Shown here in pieces: positions 16,327 to 24,051 of a stretch of DNA of 37,030 nt. The notes under the pieces are model-generated. The model did not search any database, was not told the origin of the DNA, and was given only the letters and a program-made list of their open reading frames with translations. The position numbers and the translations under genes were made by a program. Position 1 is the first letter of the stretch, and each line of letters opens with the position of its first letter. The DNA is taken from positions 1 through 37,030 of the forward strand of contig DUQZ01000041.1 in the NCBI GenBank assembly GCA_012837525.1. The letters run 5' to 3'. Source of the DNA: Clostridiales bacterium (lineage in GTDB: Bacteria > Bacillota > Clostridia > Christensenellales > Aristaeellaceae).

Positions 16327-17354
16327 GAATCCTTATAAATCGCGATAAACAGGGAACCGTCCTGCACATGCGAGGAAATGGTGATGGGGAAGTCATAGTC
16401 ATTGCGGAAAATGAAGTTGAGCCCGCCGGAGGAGGCATCCACCCCGTGGGGGAGGTACTTGATGCCGTTGGCGCCGTGCGGCGCACGGTTGAGCACGGTC
16501 AGCCCGGTCAACTGCAGCACCACGTTGTACATGGTGCTGGACACCTGGCAGGAGCCGCCGCCGTACACGTCAAACACCAACTCACCGTCCACCAGGGCGC
16601 CGGCGGGCAAATAGCCATTGCTGGCGCGGAAGGGGCCGACTTCATTATTGAAGTCCAGCCGCTGGCCGGGGGCCAGGGTTTTGCTCATGCGCTGCCCGCC
16701 CACCACCAGGTTGTTGATGCGGTTGATGTTGTTCTCATTCTCAGAAATATCATAAAAGGAGTTGTAAACGGCAATCGGAATCTCATCCGTGCCCAGCTCC
16801 TCCTGGGGGGCGACCATCAGCAGCTCGCTGAGCGTGCGGGTATCCACATAGCCGTACTGGCGTTTGAAGATGGTGCGCGCCCAGCCGTTCTCCACATCCA
16901 AAAAGCCCAGGTGCGCGCCTTCGTGCAGGGTAATCAGCGTTTCGCTGGCGGCATCCGGCGCGGCCTTGATGTGGATGTCCTCACTGGCGATGGTGTAGTA
17001 GTGGTTGATCGCGGTGCCAAATTTGGGCGTGTTCGCGAAATCCACCGCCACCGGGTCCATGATGCGGTGGCGCAGCACATAGCCTACGCGCTTGCCCTGC
17101 AGGATGCCCACAAAATTGGGCAAGACTTCCACAATCTGGATGGGGTGGTTGGGCTTGTAGTTGGCCAGCACCTTGCTGTTTGTGTCTGGCTTTTCATACA
17201 CATTGGTGGTGCTGTTGGGGAACAGCGTGGTAATCCGCGCGTTGTACAGCACCTTGGGCGCTGCCTGCGCGCTGAGCGTACCCAGCAGCATCAGGGCAAT
17301 TACGCCCCACAGCAAGGCATGTGTCAGCCTATTTTTTCTTCTGAAGCTTTTCAT
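16323..17354 (-). CDS. VanW family protein with N-terminal SH3-like domains (copy 2)
   Basis: 343 residues from ATG 17354, with GAGGAAGG ahead of it; an in-frame TTG at 17375 is less likely. A basic start (KSFRRKNR) and hydrophobic stretch (13-32, ending SAQAA) form a signal peptide or anchor. Two SH3-like regions lie at about 35-100 and 120-175 (ENGWARTIFKRQYGYV). The VanW domain is at about 193-343, with GGGSCQVSS at 265-273 and VGPFRASNGYLPAGALV before it. Its domain order matches copy 1 and many blocks are shared, so the two arose by tandem duplication. They have diverged enough to suggest separate or heteromeric roles. The start lies within the end of the DUF896 gene (26-base overlap). 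Confidence 0.87.
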   Translation of the reverse strand: MKSFRRKNRLTHALLWGVIALMLLGTLSAQAAPKVLYNARITTLFPNSTTNVYEKPDTNSKVLANYKPNHPIQIVEVLPNFVGILQGKRVGYVLRHRIMDPVAVDFANTPKFGTAINHYYTIASEDIHIKAAPDAASETLITLHEGAHLGFLDVENGWARTIFKRQYGYVDTRTLSELLMVAPQEELGTDEIPIAVYNSFYDISENENNINRINNLVVGGQRMSKTLAPGQRLDFNNEVGPFRASNGYLPAGALVDGELVFDVYGGGSCQVSSTMYNVVLQLTGLTVLNRAPHGANGIKYLPHGVDASSGGLNFIFRNDYDFPITISSHVQDGSLFIAIYKDS

Positions 17355-17532
17355 ACTCGCCTTCCTCGTTTTCAATGTATACCATCTCCAGTTGCGCTTC
17401 CAGACCCGCGCGGACTTCCTTTAAATACTCCGCGCGCAGCGCAGCCTGCTCAACCAATTCTTCTTCACTTAACCCGTCTGTTTTTTGCTTGCGGGCCAGC
17501 TCGTTGATGCGTTCAATCAGTGTTTTATCCAT
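17329..17532 (-). CDS. DUF896 (YnzC-like) small helical protein
   Basis: 67 residues from ATG 17532, with GGGAGG 7 bases upstream; an ATG at 17538 is too close to that site. The sequence DKTLIERINELARKQK, then GLSEEELVEQ and LRAEYLKEVRAGL, is the DUF896 signature: a cytosolic helical hairpin found across Firmicutes. In Bacillus one member is under SOS control, but the molecular role is unknown. The gene overlaps the upstream Lgt-like stop by 8 bases and the downstream VanW gene by 26 bases, so it is embedded in the envelope operon. This may only be a convenience of packing rather than a shared function. Confidence 0.9.
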   Translation of the reverse strand: MDKTLIERINELARKQKTDGLSEEELVEQAALRAEYLKEVRAGLEAQLEMVYIENEEGEYEKLQKKK

Positions 17533-18475
17533 GCACATCCTCCCGTTTCAGCATCAGTATACCCAAGGCGGCCGGAATCACCAGGACGAGCAGGTAGAGG
17601 GAATAGCTGATGATCTTGCCCATCTCCGAACGGTCAATCAAAAATTCCACGCCCACCCCGGCCAGCACCGAAAAGGGAACGGCCGCAAGGCCTAAAATGG
17701 GCAGCAGCTTCCCGCTGCTATGTTTCAGTAGCCGCACAGCCAATACAATCAGGGTGACGCCAAACAAGGTGACCGCCAGCACCTGCTGCACACCGATGAA
17801 GCTGTAGCGCATGTGGCCGTCATAGCGCAGGCTTTCCATCAAGGTCTGCGTGATGCCAAACAGCAGGCAAAACAAGGCGAAAGCCTTGCCATCCCGGTGC
17901 TTTTTGTGTAAATACCGCAGGATGACCATCAAGAGGATGGCCGCGATGATCGCCTCCAACAGGTAGGTGCGCAAATAGGCGTCAAAATCGTCCTGCCGGG
18001 CCAAGAAGCTGCTGGCGACCCAATCGGTGGTCAGCGGGCGGCTGACACCCAGGGCGGTATATCCCTCACCCAGCCTGGTGGGCACCAGGAAAATCAGCAG
18101 CGCCGGGGACAGCAAATCCAGCATCCGCCAGCCGGGGACGCCGGAGACCTTCGCGGCAATCAGCGCGGCAAGCACCGCGCCCAGAAGCGCGCCAAACATG
18201 GACAAGCCGCCGGAGGTCACATCCAGCACGTTGGTAAGCGTCAGCAGGGGCTGGAAGTTGGGGTCCAGCAGCGCGTACATCAGCCGCGCGCTCACAAACC
18301 CCAGGGGAATGGCAATCACCGCGGTCAGCGCCGCGGCATAGCGTTCCTTTGGACTGTTTTGGGTTAAGAAAACAAGCAGCGCGATGGCCAGCCACAGCCC
18401 CAGCATGACCATGAGCCCGTAGGCGTAGACGGTCGTGCCCAGGAAGGTGAAGGCCTGCGCGTCCTCGTGCATCAT
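17525..18475 (-). CDS. Lgt-family membrane protein lacking catalytic residues
   Basis: 316 residues, multi-pass, starting at an ATGA overlap with the upstream gene (18475; a second ATG follows at 18472). The layout follows Lgt: an early YAYGLMVMLGLWLA helix, GGLSMFGALLGA at 89-100 matching the GGLAIYGG block, and MLDLLSPALL at 118-127. The signature block reads TRLGEGYTALG at 133-143. R134 is kept, but the two Asn and the Glu of the Lgt motif are replaced by E137, T140 and L142. In the second block E214 and R217 are kept and the Arg before them is Q210. It is therefore a diverged paralogue of the intact Lgt at 6257-7135, probably unable to do the normal reaction or acting on another lipid. 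Extra helices extend the C-terminus. It lies between a phosphodiester glycosidase and DUF896. Confidence 0.8.
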   Translation of the reverse strand: MMHEDAQAFTFLGTTVYAYGLMVMLGLWLAIALLVFLTQNSPKERYAAALTAVIAIPLGFVSARLMYALLDPNFQPLLTLTNVLDVTSGGLSMFGALLGAVLAALIAAKVSGVPGWRMLDLLSPALLIFLVPTRLGEGYTALGVSRPLTTDWVASSFLARQDDFDAYLRTYLLEAIIAAILLMVILRYLHKKHRDGKAFALFCLLFGITQTLMESLRYDGHMRYSFIGVQQVLAVTLFGVTLIVLAVRLLKHSSGKLLPILGLAAVPFSVLAGVGVEFLIDRSEMGKIISYSLYLLVLVIPAALGILMLKREDVHG

Positions 18476-19467
18476 TCCCGCTCTCCCAGAAGGCTGGCAA
18501 AATAGATCATATCGCTTTGCCCGCGCTCATTGGCTTTGGTTTTGCGCTGGTAATAGCCGTTGTTAAACACCATGGTGGCGGAGTTGCCGCCGTCCAAATT
18601 ATAGGCCTGCACCGCGCCCATGTCCGCCATGAACTGGGCCAGCTCCTGCTGGGTCACGCCCTGGGAGTTTTTTTTGCGGCCCTCGGCCAGCACAATCAGA
18701 TAGCTCAGCTTGCCTGTCTGCGCGATGGCCATGCGCGGCTCGCGGCCCATGGGGTTGTAGCCGTACTTCTTGTTGATGGTCTGCATTTTGCCGTCCTTCA
18801 CAAGCGTTGGGCCAAAGGTGAAGGCGTTGATAATCTGGTGGCCTGCTTCCAAAAAAGCGTCCAGGTCTTCCTGCGTGGGCAGGACAAAGACATGGAAATC
18901 CCCGTTTTCGTCAATGATCAGCAGGTCCTTGGTGCGGTTGATTTTGTTGCGGATCTTCTCGCCCATCCGGTACTCAAAGGTGGTCTTGACCGGGTCATTG
19001 CTGAGGTAGTTGGCGTTGATTGCCAGCACGGCGTTGTATTTCTTGGCCATGGAGGAGATCAGCGCCACCTTGCTGGAGCCGGGCTTGCCCGCGGTCGCGG
19101 TGCGCAGCTGGCTGGGGTGGGCGATGTTGATGTGCGCCACGCGGTATTCCACGCCGTCTTGCTCAATGGTTTCCAGGCGCAGTTCAATGCTGTCATCAAT
19201 GTAGCCGGTCGCTGAAAACCCGTTGGAGTTCAGCTTGGGCCCCGCTGAAAAATCAATGGGCAGCGGGGTGAATGTTTCTTCCTCCGCGCGCGCTGTTGGC
19301 ATCAGGAAGCGCAGCCAGCCGCTTTCCTCCTGCTCCTCATCCGTCCACAGCTGCTCCTGCATGCGACTCCTGGCCTCATCCAACAGCCCGCCGGAGGGCA
19401 GGATAAAGGGGAGGGCCAGCGTCATCAGGAAGGCCACGGTAAAGAGGAGTACACTTGTTTTTTTCAT
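18472..19467 (-). CDS. Phosphodiester glycosidase (NAGPA domain) family exported protein
   Basis: 331 residues from ATG 19467, overlapping the glycosyltransferase stop (ATGA). Residues 1-25 are a hydrophobic signal peptide or anchor. A low-complexity acidic linker follows (WTDEEQEESG, 41-50). The NAGPA domain covers about 95-328, with VLAINANYL (147-155), FGPTLVKDG (218-226), EPRMAIAQ (243-250) and the hallmark NLDGGNSATM (290-299). In animals NAGPA removes GlcNAc from a phosphodiester on mannose 6-phosphate. Bacterial relatives are linked to exopolysaccharide or to wall teichoic acid-type sugar phosphodiesters. Here it would act outside the membrane, on a polymer made with the adjacent GT2-GtrA protein. 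The exact substrate is not known. Confidence 0.88.
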   Translation of the reverse strand: MKKTSVLLFTVAFLMTLALPFILPSGGLLDEARSRMQEQLWTDEEQEESGWLRFLMPTARAEEETFTPLPIDFSAGPKLNSNGFSATGYIDDSIELRLETIEQDGVEYRVAHINIAHPSQLRTATAGKPGSSKVALISSMAKKYNAVLAINANYLSNDPVKTTFEYRMGEKIRNKINRTKDLLIIDENGDFHVFVLPTQEDLDAFLEAGHQIINAFTFGPTLVKDGKMQTINKKYGYNPMGREPRMAIAQTGKLSYLIVLAEGRKKNSQGVTQQELAQFMADMGAVQAYNLDGGNSATMVFNNGYYQRKTKANERGQSDMIYFASLLGERE

Positions 19468-20570
19468 TGCTTGTTGATCCTTTCATCAGGGGAGGCAAAT
19501 ACCCAGGCTTTGGTGATGCGGTAGTTGATAAAGAAGAGGACGGTATCCACAAGAACCTTGGCGATGCCCTGGTCCATGCCCAGGCTGACGTGCAGGCTTT
19601 CCACCAAAAAGGCGGAGGCAAGCATCACCAAAATCACAAGAATAACATAACGCGGCAGGGAGTGCTTGTTCTTCTTGACCTTGAAGACAAAGTCCTTGTT
19701 CACGCGGTAGTTGAACAGGGAGGAGCAGATCCTGGCAATCACCGTGGAGACCAACACCGTGTTGGCAAACAGGGGGTTGACATGCCGGAAGAAGGAGGGC
19801 ACCAGCCAGCGGTCCAGCATGTTGAACAAGGCGTGGTCCAGCAGGGTGGACAGGGCGCTGGCGGAGGCGAATTTAAAGAAATTACCAAAGAGAAGCTTGT
19901 AAATGCGCCAGGAATCATGCAGCGGGCGGAAATGCGTGCCCTCGTTGGCGTTGTGGTAGATGGTTTCAATGGGCACGATCTCAAAATCAATATGCCAGCC
20001 GGCCGCGTGGATGAGCATGTTCATCTCATACTCAAACCGGTAGCCGGGGATCTCGGCAATCCGGGGCATCAGTTCACTGCTGATGCCGCGCAGCCCGGTC
20101 TGTGTATCCGGCAGCCAGCTGCCATACAGGATTTTAAAGAAAAAAGAGGTCATCCGGTTGCCGAATCGGGACTTGGGCGGGATAAAGCCCAGGCTGAAAT
20201 CCCGGCTGCCCAGCACCAGTTTGTTAGGCTGGGCAATCATCGCCTCAGCGATCTTGATGCAGTCAGGCGCGGTGTGCTGCCCGTCGGAGTCCGCGGTCAC
20301 TACCCCCGGTGTATCCGGGTAGGCTGCCTGCACATGCCGCATCCCGTATTTGAGCGCGTAGCCCTTGCCCTGGTTCACCTCATAGCCCAGCACCTCGCAC
20401 TCTGGATACTGCTTGAGCTCCTCAAAAAAGTGGCTGTAGGACGGGCCGGAGCCGTCATCCACCACCACAATGCGCAAAAACCCATGGGCAATCAGGTCTT
20501 TGACATAGGTATGCAGCTTGTCATCCGGGTGCAGGGAAGGGATGAGAATCACAGTGTGCTCCCAACTCAT
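19464..20570 (-). CDS. Family 2 glycosyltransferase fused to GtrA-type membrane domain
   Basis: 368 residues. ATG 20570 is chosen; a longer frame to 20633 would run into the promoter. Residues 1-220 are a GT-A fold: VVVDDGSG (36-42), ADSDGQH (94-99+) as the metal DxD, and D155 in LPDTQTGLRG. Residues about 232-360 are a four-helix GtrA domain (FNYRVNKDFVF, FFINYRITKAWVF). GT2 enzymes of the DPM/GtrB class put a sugar on polyprenyl phosphate, and GtrA is thought to flip the product. The fusion suggests both steps in one protein. It heads the six-gene leftward operon behind a good promoter. The lipid-linked sugar may feed the surface chemistry of the NAGPA and VanW proteins; this is inference. 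Confidence 0.9.
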   Translation of the reverse strand: MSWEHTVILIPSLHPDDKLHTYVKDLIAHGFLRIVVVDDGSGPSYSHFFEELKQYPECEVLGYEVNQGKGYALKYGMRHVQAAYPDTPGVVTADSDGQHTAPDCIKIAEAMIAQPNKLVLGSRDFSLGFIPPKSRFGNRMTSFFFKILYGSWLPDTQTGLRGISSELMPRIAEIPGYRFEYEMNMLIHAAGWHIDFEIVPIETIYHNANEGTHFRPLHDSWRIYKLLFGNFFKFASASALSTLLDHALFNMLDRWLVPSFFRHVNPLFANTVLVSTVIARICSSLFNYRVNKDFVFKVKKNKHSLPRYVILVILVMLASAFLVESLHVSLGMDQGIAKVLVDTVLFFINYRITKAWVFASPDERINKQ

Positions 20571-20604
20571 ACCTGCCCTCACCCCCTTCAAGCTTGTCTG
20601 AAAC

Positions 20605-20633
20605 AGTATACCTTGACGGGTGAAAGATTGCAA
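20605..20633 (-). promoter_or_regulatory. Promoter of the GT2/NAGPA/Lgt-like/VanW operon
   Basis: On the reverse strand TTGCAA (20633-20628), a 17-base spacer and TATACT (20610-20605) lie 34 bases before the ATG at 20570. It is the only good promoter seen for the six coupled genes. Confidence 0.65.
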
Positions 20634-20696
20634 AAGAATTACAAACAGGAAAACTGCGGTGTTTGCGCGGAAGATGGCTTACGCAGGCCCTTATCG

Positions 20697-20705
20697 TGGT
20701 ATCAT
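20697..20705 (+). promoter_or_regulatory. Possible extended -10 promoter of the acetyltransferase gene
   Basis: TGG then TATCAT (20700-20705) fits an extended -10 element 38 bases before the ATG at 20744. No good -35 is visible. The gap back to the divergent GT operon promoter is under 100 bases. Confidence 0.4.
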
Positions 20706-20743
20706 GGTTTGTAAAGAGTTCTTGAACAATGCAGGAGGTGTGT

Positions 20744-21877
20744 ATGCTGGAATATGGCCGCGCAACGATGCAGGAGGAAGCGGCGCTGCTTGATTTTGCC
20801 AACATGGTGTTTTCTCTCAGCCACGAGCCGACGGATTTTCGGGCCTTGCAGCCGGTGGTGTATGACCGCCCCGGCTTCTCAAAATGGACCCAGGTTGCCC
20901 GGGAAAACGGCCGGATTCTGGGCATGGTCTGCACACCCGACAAGGTCTTGAAGGCGGGGGAGGGCAGGCTGCGCTTTGGCTACATCGGCACCGTGTCCGC
21001 GCACCCCTATGAGCGGGGCCGCGGCATCATGAAGGAGCTGATGCGGCGCACCATCGATGCCGCTCGCGATGAGGGGCTGGATTTTCTGGTCTTGGGCGGG
21101 CAGCGCCAGCGCTACCAGCACTTCGGTTTTGAGGACGCGGGCGCCAAACTGTCCCTTTATCTAAGCCAGGGCAGCATCAGCCACAGCAGAAACAACAAAA
21201 GCACCGGTGACTACCGCTTTGTAGACATCTCAGACGCGCAGGGTGATGATATCCAGCAGGCCTTTGACCTGCATCAACAGGGGCAGCTGGTCTGCCTGCG
21301 GCAGGAGGCGGATTTTGTGCCCATCCTGCGCAACTGGCGTGGCCGGGGCATCCTGGTGTATGAAGATGCGCGCCTCTTAGGCTATTTCTACCTCAACAAC
21401 AACAGCGTGGATGAGTTTGCCTTCTATCCAGGCGCCGATATTCCGGAGATGTTGCTCGCCTACCTGCAAAGCGCCCGCAGCGGCGGTGTTTCCCTCAGCC
21501 TGCGGCCATTTGAATTGAAGGACCACCCGGACCTGTTCGCCAGCGCGGACAGCTGGCAGCTGACGCCCCCGCTGATGGTGCGGGTGTTCAACTGGCAGGC
21601 CTTTTTGCAAACGCTGCTGCGCTTCAAGGTGTCAAGGCTGCCTTTGCATGGCGGCACGCGGGTGCTTGACATCACGGGCGAGGGCAGGTTTGCCATCACG
21701 GTCTCAGGCAGCGAGGTGCGGGTTGAAGCAACGAGTGACCCAGCGGACATGACGCTGGACCCCCTGGCCGCGGTGCGGCTGACCACACTGGCGCTGTCGT
21801 CAAGCCTGTACCCCGAACAGCCCTTTTTTGACTGGTTCCCCCTGCCCTTCGATATCCCGTCCGCCGACGCCTTCTAA
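20744..21877 (+). CDS. GNAT acetyltransferase, Eis-like with C-terminal sterol-carrier-like domain
   Basis: 377 residues from ATG 20744 with GGAGGTG 3-4 bases upstream. The N-terminal GNAT fold carries the acetyl-CoA loop in GTVSAHPYERGRGIMKELM (about 83-101) and LGGQRQRYQHFGFEDAG, which resembles the Eis type. A second GNAT-like segment follows (about 150-270, ILVYEDARLLGYFYLN), and the C-terminal 100 residues form the SCP2-like domain (PLMVRVFNWQAFLQTL). Eis enzymes acetylate amines on aminoglycosides or peptides, but most members have no known substrate. It is a single gene between the divergent glycosyltransferase operon and the MMPL operon, followed by a hairpin. Resistance should not be assumed. 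Confidence 0.85.
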   Translation: MLEYGRATMQEEAALLDFANMVFSLSHEPTDFRALQPVVYDRPGFSKWTQVARENGRILGMVCTPDKVLKAGEGRLRFGYIGTVSAHPYERGRGIMKELMRRTIDAARDEGLDFLVLGGQRQRYQHFGFEDAGAKLSLYLSQGSISHSRNNKSTGDYRFVDISDAQGDDIQQAFDLHQQGQLVCLRQEADFVPILRNWRGRGILVYEDARLLGYFYLNNNSVDEFAFYPGADIPEMLLAYLQSARSGGVSLSLRPFELKDHPDLFASADSWQLTPPLMVRVFNWQAFLQTLLRFKVSRLPLHGGTRVLDITGEGRFAITVSGSEVRVEATSDPADMTLDPLAAVRLTTLALSSSLYPEQPFFDWFPLPFDIPSADAF

Positions 21878-21888
21878 AGCAAGGTTAT

Positions 21889-21918
21889 TGGACAGTTTTA
21901 AACACACTGTCTTATAAA
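21889..21918 (+). promoter_or_regulatory. Possible upstream promoter for the MMPL operon
   Basis: TGGACA (21889-21894), an 18-base spacer and TATAAA (21913-21918). A transcript from here would run through the hairpin at 21932-21960 before reaching the ATG at 22006. Confidence 0.4.
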
Positions 21919-21931
21919 CAACACATCGTAT

Positions 21932-21963
21932 AAAATGGGGATGTAATCCATCCCTGTTTTTCT
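21932..21963. terminator. Hairpin with flanking A and T runs, terminator or attenuator
   Basis: GGGATG (21938-21943) pairs with CATCCC (21949-21954) around a 5-base loop. The stem extends by two wobble pairs and AAAA/TTTT to 21932-21960, then T-rich sequence. It ends the acetyltransferase transcript and could attenuate an upstream MMPL promoter. Confidence 0.65.
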
Positions 21964-21969
21964 TATAAT
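21964..21969 (+). promoter_or_regulatory. TATAAT box just before the MMPL gene
   Basis: A perfect TATAAT lies 36 bases before the ATG at 22006, directly after the hairpin T run. The -35 position overlaps the hairpin and has no consensus match, so activity would need help or is weak. Confidence 0.4.
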
Positions 21970-22005
21970 GTAGAAAATGAAACCAACCACGACCCAAGGA
22001 GGCCT

Positions 22006-24051
22006 ATGAAAGCGTTCAGCGAGGCAGTGATTCGGCATCGCAAAATCATTTTGTTGACGACCCTCGTCCTGTGTGTCCTCAGCGTATTTGCCATGCAGGG
22101 GGTAGCGGTCAACTATAACTTAAGTGACTATTTGCCCAAGGACGCGCCCAGCGTGCAGGCCCTGGGGCAAATCAATATGGAAATACCCAATCTGCAAATC
22201 TACCTGCCCGGTCTTGATGTGCCGGAAGCCCTCGCGCAAAAGGAGCAGATCGCGCAGGTGCCGGGTGTGGTCAGCGTCCTGTGGCTGGATGATGTGCTGG
22301 ATGTGCGGGATACCCCGTTGGAAATCCTCAACCAGGACACCCTGCGCCAATATTACAACGAAGGCCCGCTGTACCAGGTCACGGTTACGGAAGCGGCACA
22401 GTCAGACGCCGTGGTCGCCCTGCGCGCGCAGTATCCAGAGGGCCTGTTCATGGGCGCTGCGGCTGATCACGAGCAGGTGACCAATGTGTCCATGATGCAG
22501 GTGGCCTCCATCATGTACTACGTGGTGCCCCTGTGTCTGATTATTTTAATCCTCGCCACCCGCCACTATCTGGAACCCCTGCTCTTTTTGCTGGTGATTG
22601 GCGTTGCCATCCTGCTTAACGAAGGCACCAACATCATCTTTGGCAGCGTTTCCTTCATTACAAGGGCCTGCGCGGCTATCCTGCAGCTGGCGGTATCCAT
22701 TGATTACGCCATCTTCCTGCTGCACCGCTTCGGGGATTACCGGGAGGAGGGCTTGGAGCCGGTCGCCGCCATGAAAGAGGCAATGCGCGCCGCTTCCAGC
22801 GCCATCACCGCCAGCGCCATGACCACCATCTTCGGCTTTTTGGCGCTCCTCTTGATGAACTTTGAACTGGGCCGCGACATGGGCCTGGTACTGGCCAAGG
22901 GCGTGCTGCTCAGCGGCTTGTCGGTGATGATCATCCTGCCCGCCATCTCCGTCATGTTGGTGAAATGGATTGACAAGACCACGCACCGCAGCTTCCTGCC
23001 GTCCTTCCGCGGTTTTGGGCGCTTTGTGGTCCGCTTTTGTTTGCCGCTGGCCATTGTGCTCCTGCTGGCGCTGCCCGCCGCCTTCATGATGCAAAAGGGA
23101 AACACCTTTATCTACGGCAGCGCGGGCATGCACAGTCCGGACTCGCCCATCCGTCAGGAAGCGCAGCGCATCAAGGACAAGTTCAGCGATGAAAAATTAA
23201 TGCTGCTTCTGGCGCCGGAAGGCGACCGGGCAAAGGAGGCCCGCTTCAGCGAGGCGCTGACCCAAACGCCCGGCATCACCTCCGTCATGTCCTATGCCAA
23301 CACCGTCTCAACCGACATCCCGCCGGAGGTGTTGCCGGAGAAAGTCACCAGCAATTTCTACGCGGACGGCTACGCGCGCTTCATCATCACCACCAATTTG
23401 GCGGGTGAAGGCCCGGACACCTTCCAGATGATCGACCGCCTGCGCGCGCTGTCGGAGGAGTACTACCCGCGGGACAGCCACCTGCTGGGCGAGGCGGCGG
23501 TGAATTTCGATCTCAAAAACTACATCACCGCTGACAGCGTCAAGGTGCTTTTGGCGGGCATTTTGTCCATCGGCCTGGTGCTGCTGATCAATTTTAAAAA
23601 CCTGTCCATCCCGGTCATCCTGCTGGTCATCATCCAGGGTTCCATTTGGCTGAACATGGCCTGGCCCTATATCACGGGCTCCGCGCTCAACTATGTGGGC
23701 TACCAGATTGTGTCCTCCGTCCAATTGGGCGCGACGGTGGATTACGGCATTTTGCTGTCGCAGCGCTATTTGGAAGGCAGGCAGGCTAAAACGCCCAGGG
23801 AAGCGGCGGTATTCGCGCTGGAGACCGCTACCGGCTCCATCCTGCCGCCGGCAGCCATCCTTACGCTGGCTGGCTACGCCCTGGGCCTGTTGGTGCGCGA
23901 CAACGGCATCATCAGCGAGATGGGTTTTATCATCGGCCGGGGCGCGTTCATGTCCGCTGTGATGGTGCTGCTGGTGCTGCCCCTGGTATTGGCATACAGC
24001 GACAGACTGATTCAAAAAACCACGCTGCGAAGGAGAAAGAAAACCCCATGA
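22006..24051 (+). CDS. MMPL/RND family transporter
   Basis: 681 residues from ATG 22006, with AAGGAGG 5 bases upstream. This is the RND layout: TM1 at about 12-33, an extracytoplasmic loop to about 163, five TM helices (about 165-320), TM7 near 346-362, a second loop to about 515, and five more helices. The proton-relay Asp-Tyr pairs are seen in both halves: SIDYAIFLLHRF at 231-242 and ATVDYGILLSQRY near 579. These permeases use the proton gradient to move lipids, hydrophobic drugs or surface molecules. The size matches Firmicutes MMPL proteins rather than the 1000-residue Gram-negative pumps. The next gene starts in its stop codon and encodes a secreted partner. No TetR-type regulator is next to it. 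The substrate is unknown. Confidence 0.9.
   Translation: MKAFSEAVIRHRKIILLTTLVLCVLSVFAMQGVAVNYNLSDYLPKDAPSVQALGQINMEIPNLQIYLPGLDVPEALAQKEQIAQVPGVVSVLWLDDVLDVRDTPLEILNQDTLRQYYNEGPLYQVTVTEAAQSDAVVALRAQYPEGLFMGAAADHEQVTNVSMMQVASIMYYVVPLCLIILILATRHYLEPLLFLLVIGVAILLNEGTNIIFGSVSFITRACAAILQLAVSIDYAIFLLHRFGDYREEGLEPVAAMKEAMRAASSAITASAMTTIFGFLALLLMNFELGRDMGLVLAKGVLLSGLSVMIILPAISVMLVKWIDKTTHRSFLPSFRGFGRFVVRFCLPLAIVLLLALPAAFMMQKGNTFIYGSAGMHSPDSPIRQEAQRIKDKFSDEKLMLLLAPEGDRAKEARFSEALTQTPGITSVMSYANTVSTDIPPEVLPEKVTSNFYADGYARFIITTNLAGEGPDTFQMIDRLRALSEEYYPRDSHLLGEAAVNFDLKNYITADSVKVLLAGILSIGLVLLINFKNLSIPVILLVIIQGSIWLNMAWPYITGSALNYVGYQIVSSVQLGATVDYGILLSQRYLEGRQAKTPREAAVFALETATGSILPPAAILTLAGYALGLLVRDNGIISEMGFIIGRGAFMSAVMVLLVLPLVLAYSDRLIQKTTLRRRKKTP

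Noticed and set aside
20744-21877. Aminoglycoside-resistance acetyltransferase (Eis)
   Set aside because: Only the fold is Eis-like. Substrate specificity cannot be judged from sequence, so no resistance role is claimed.
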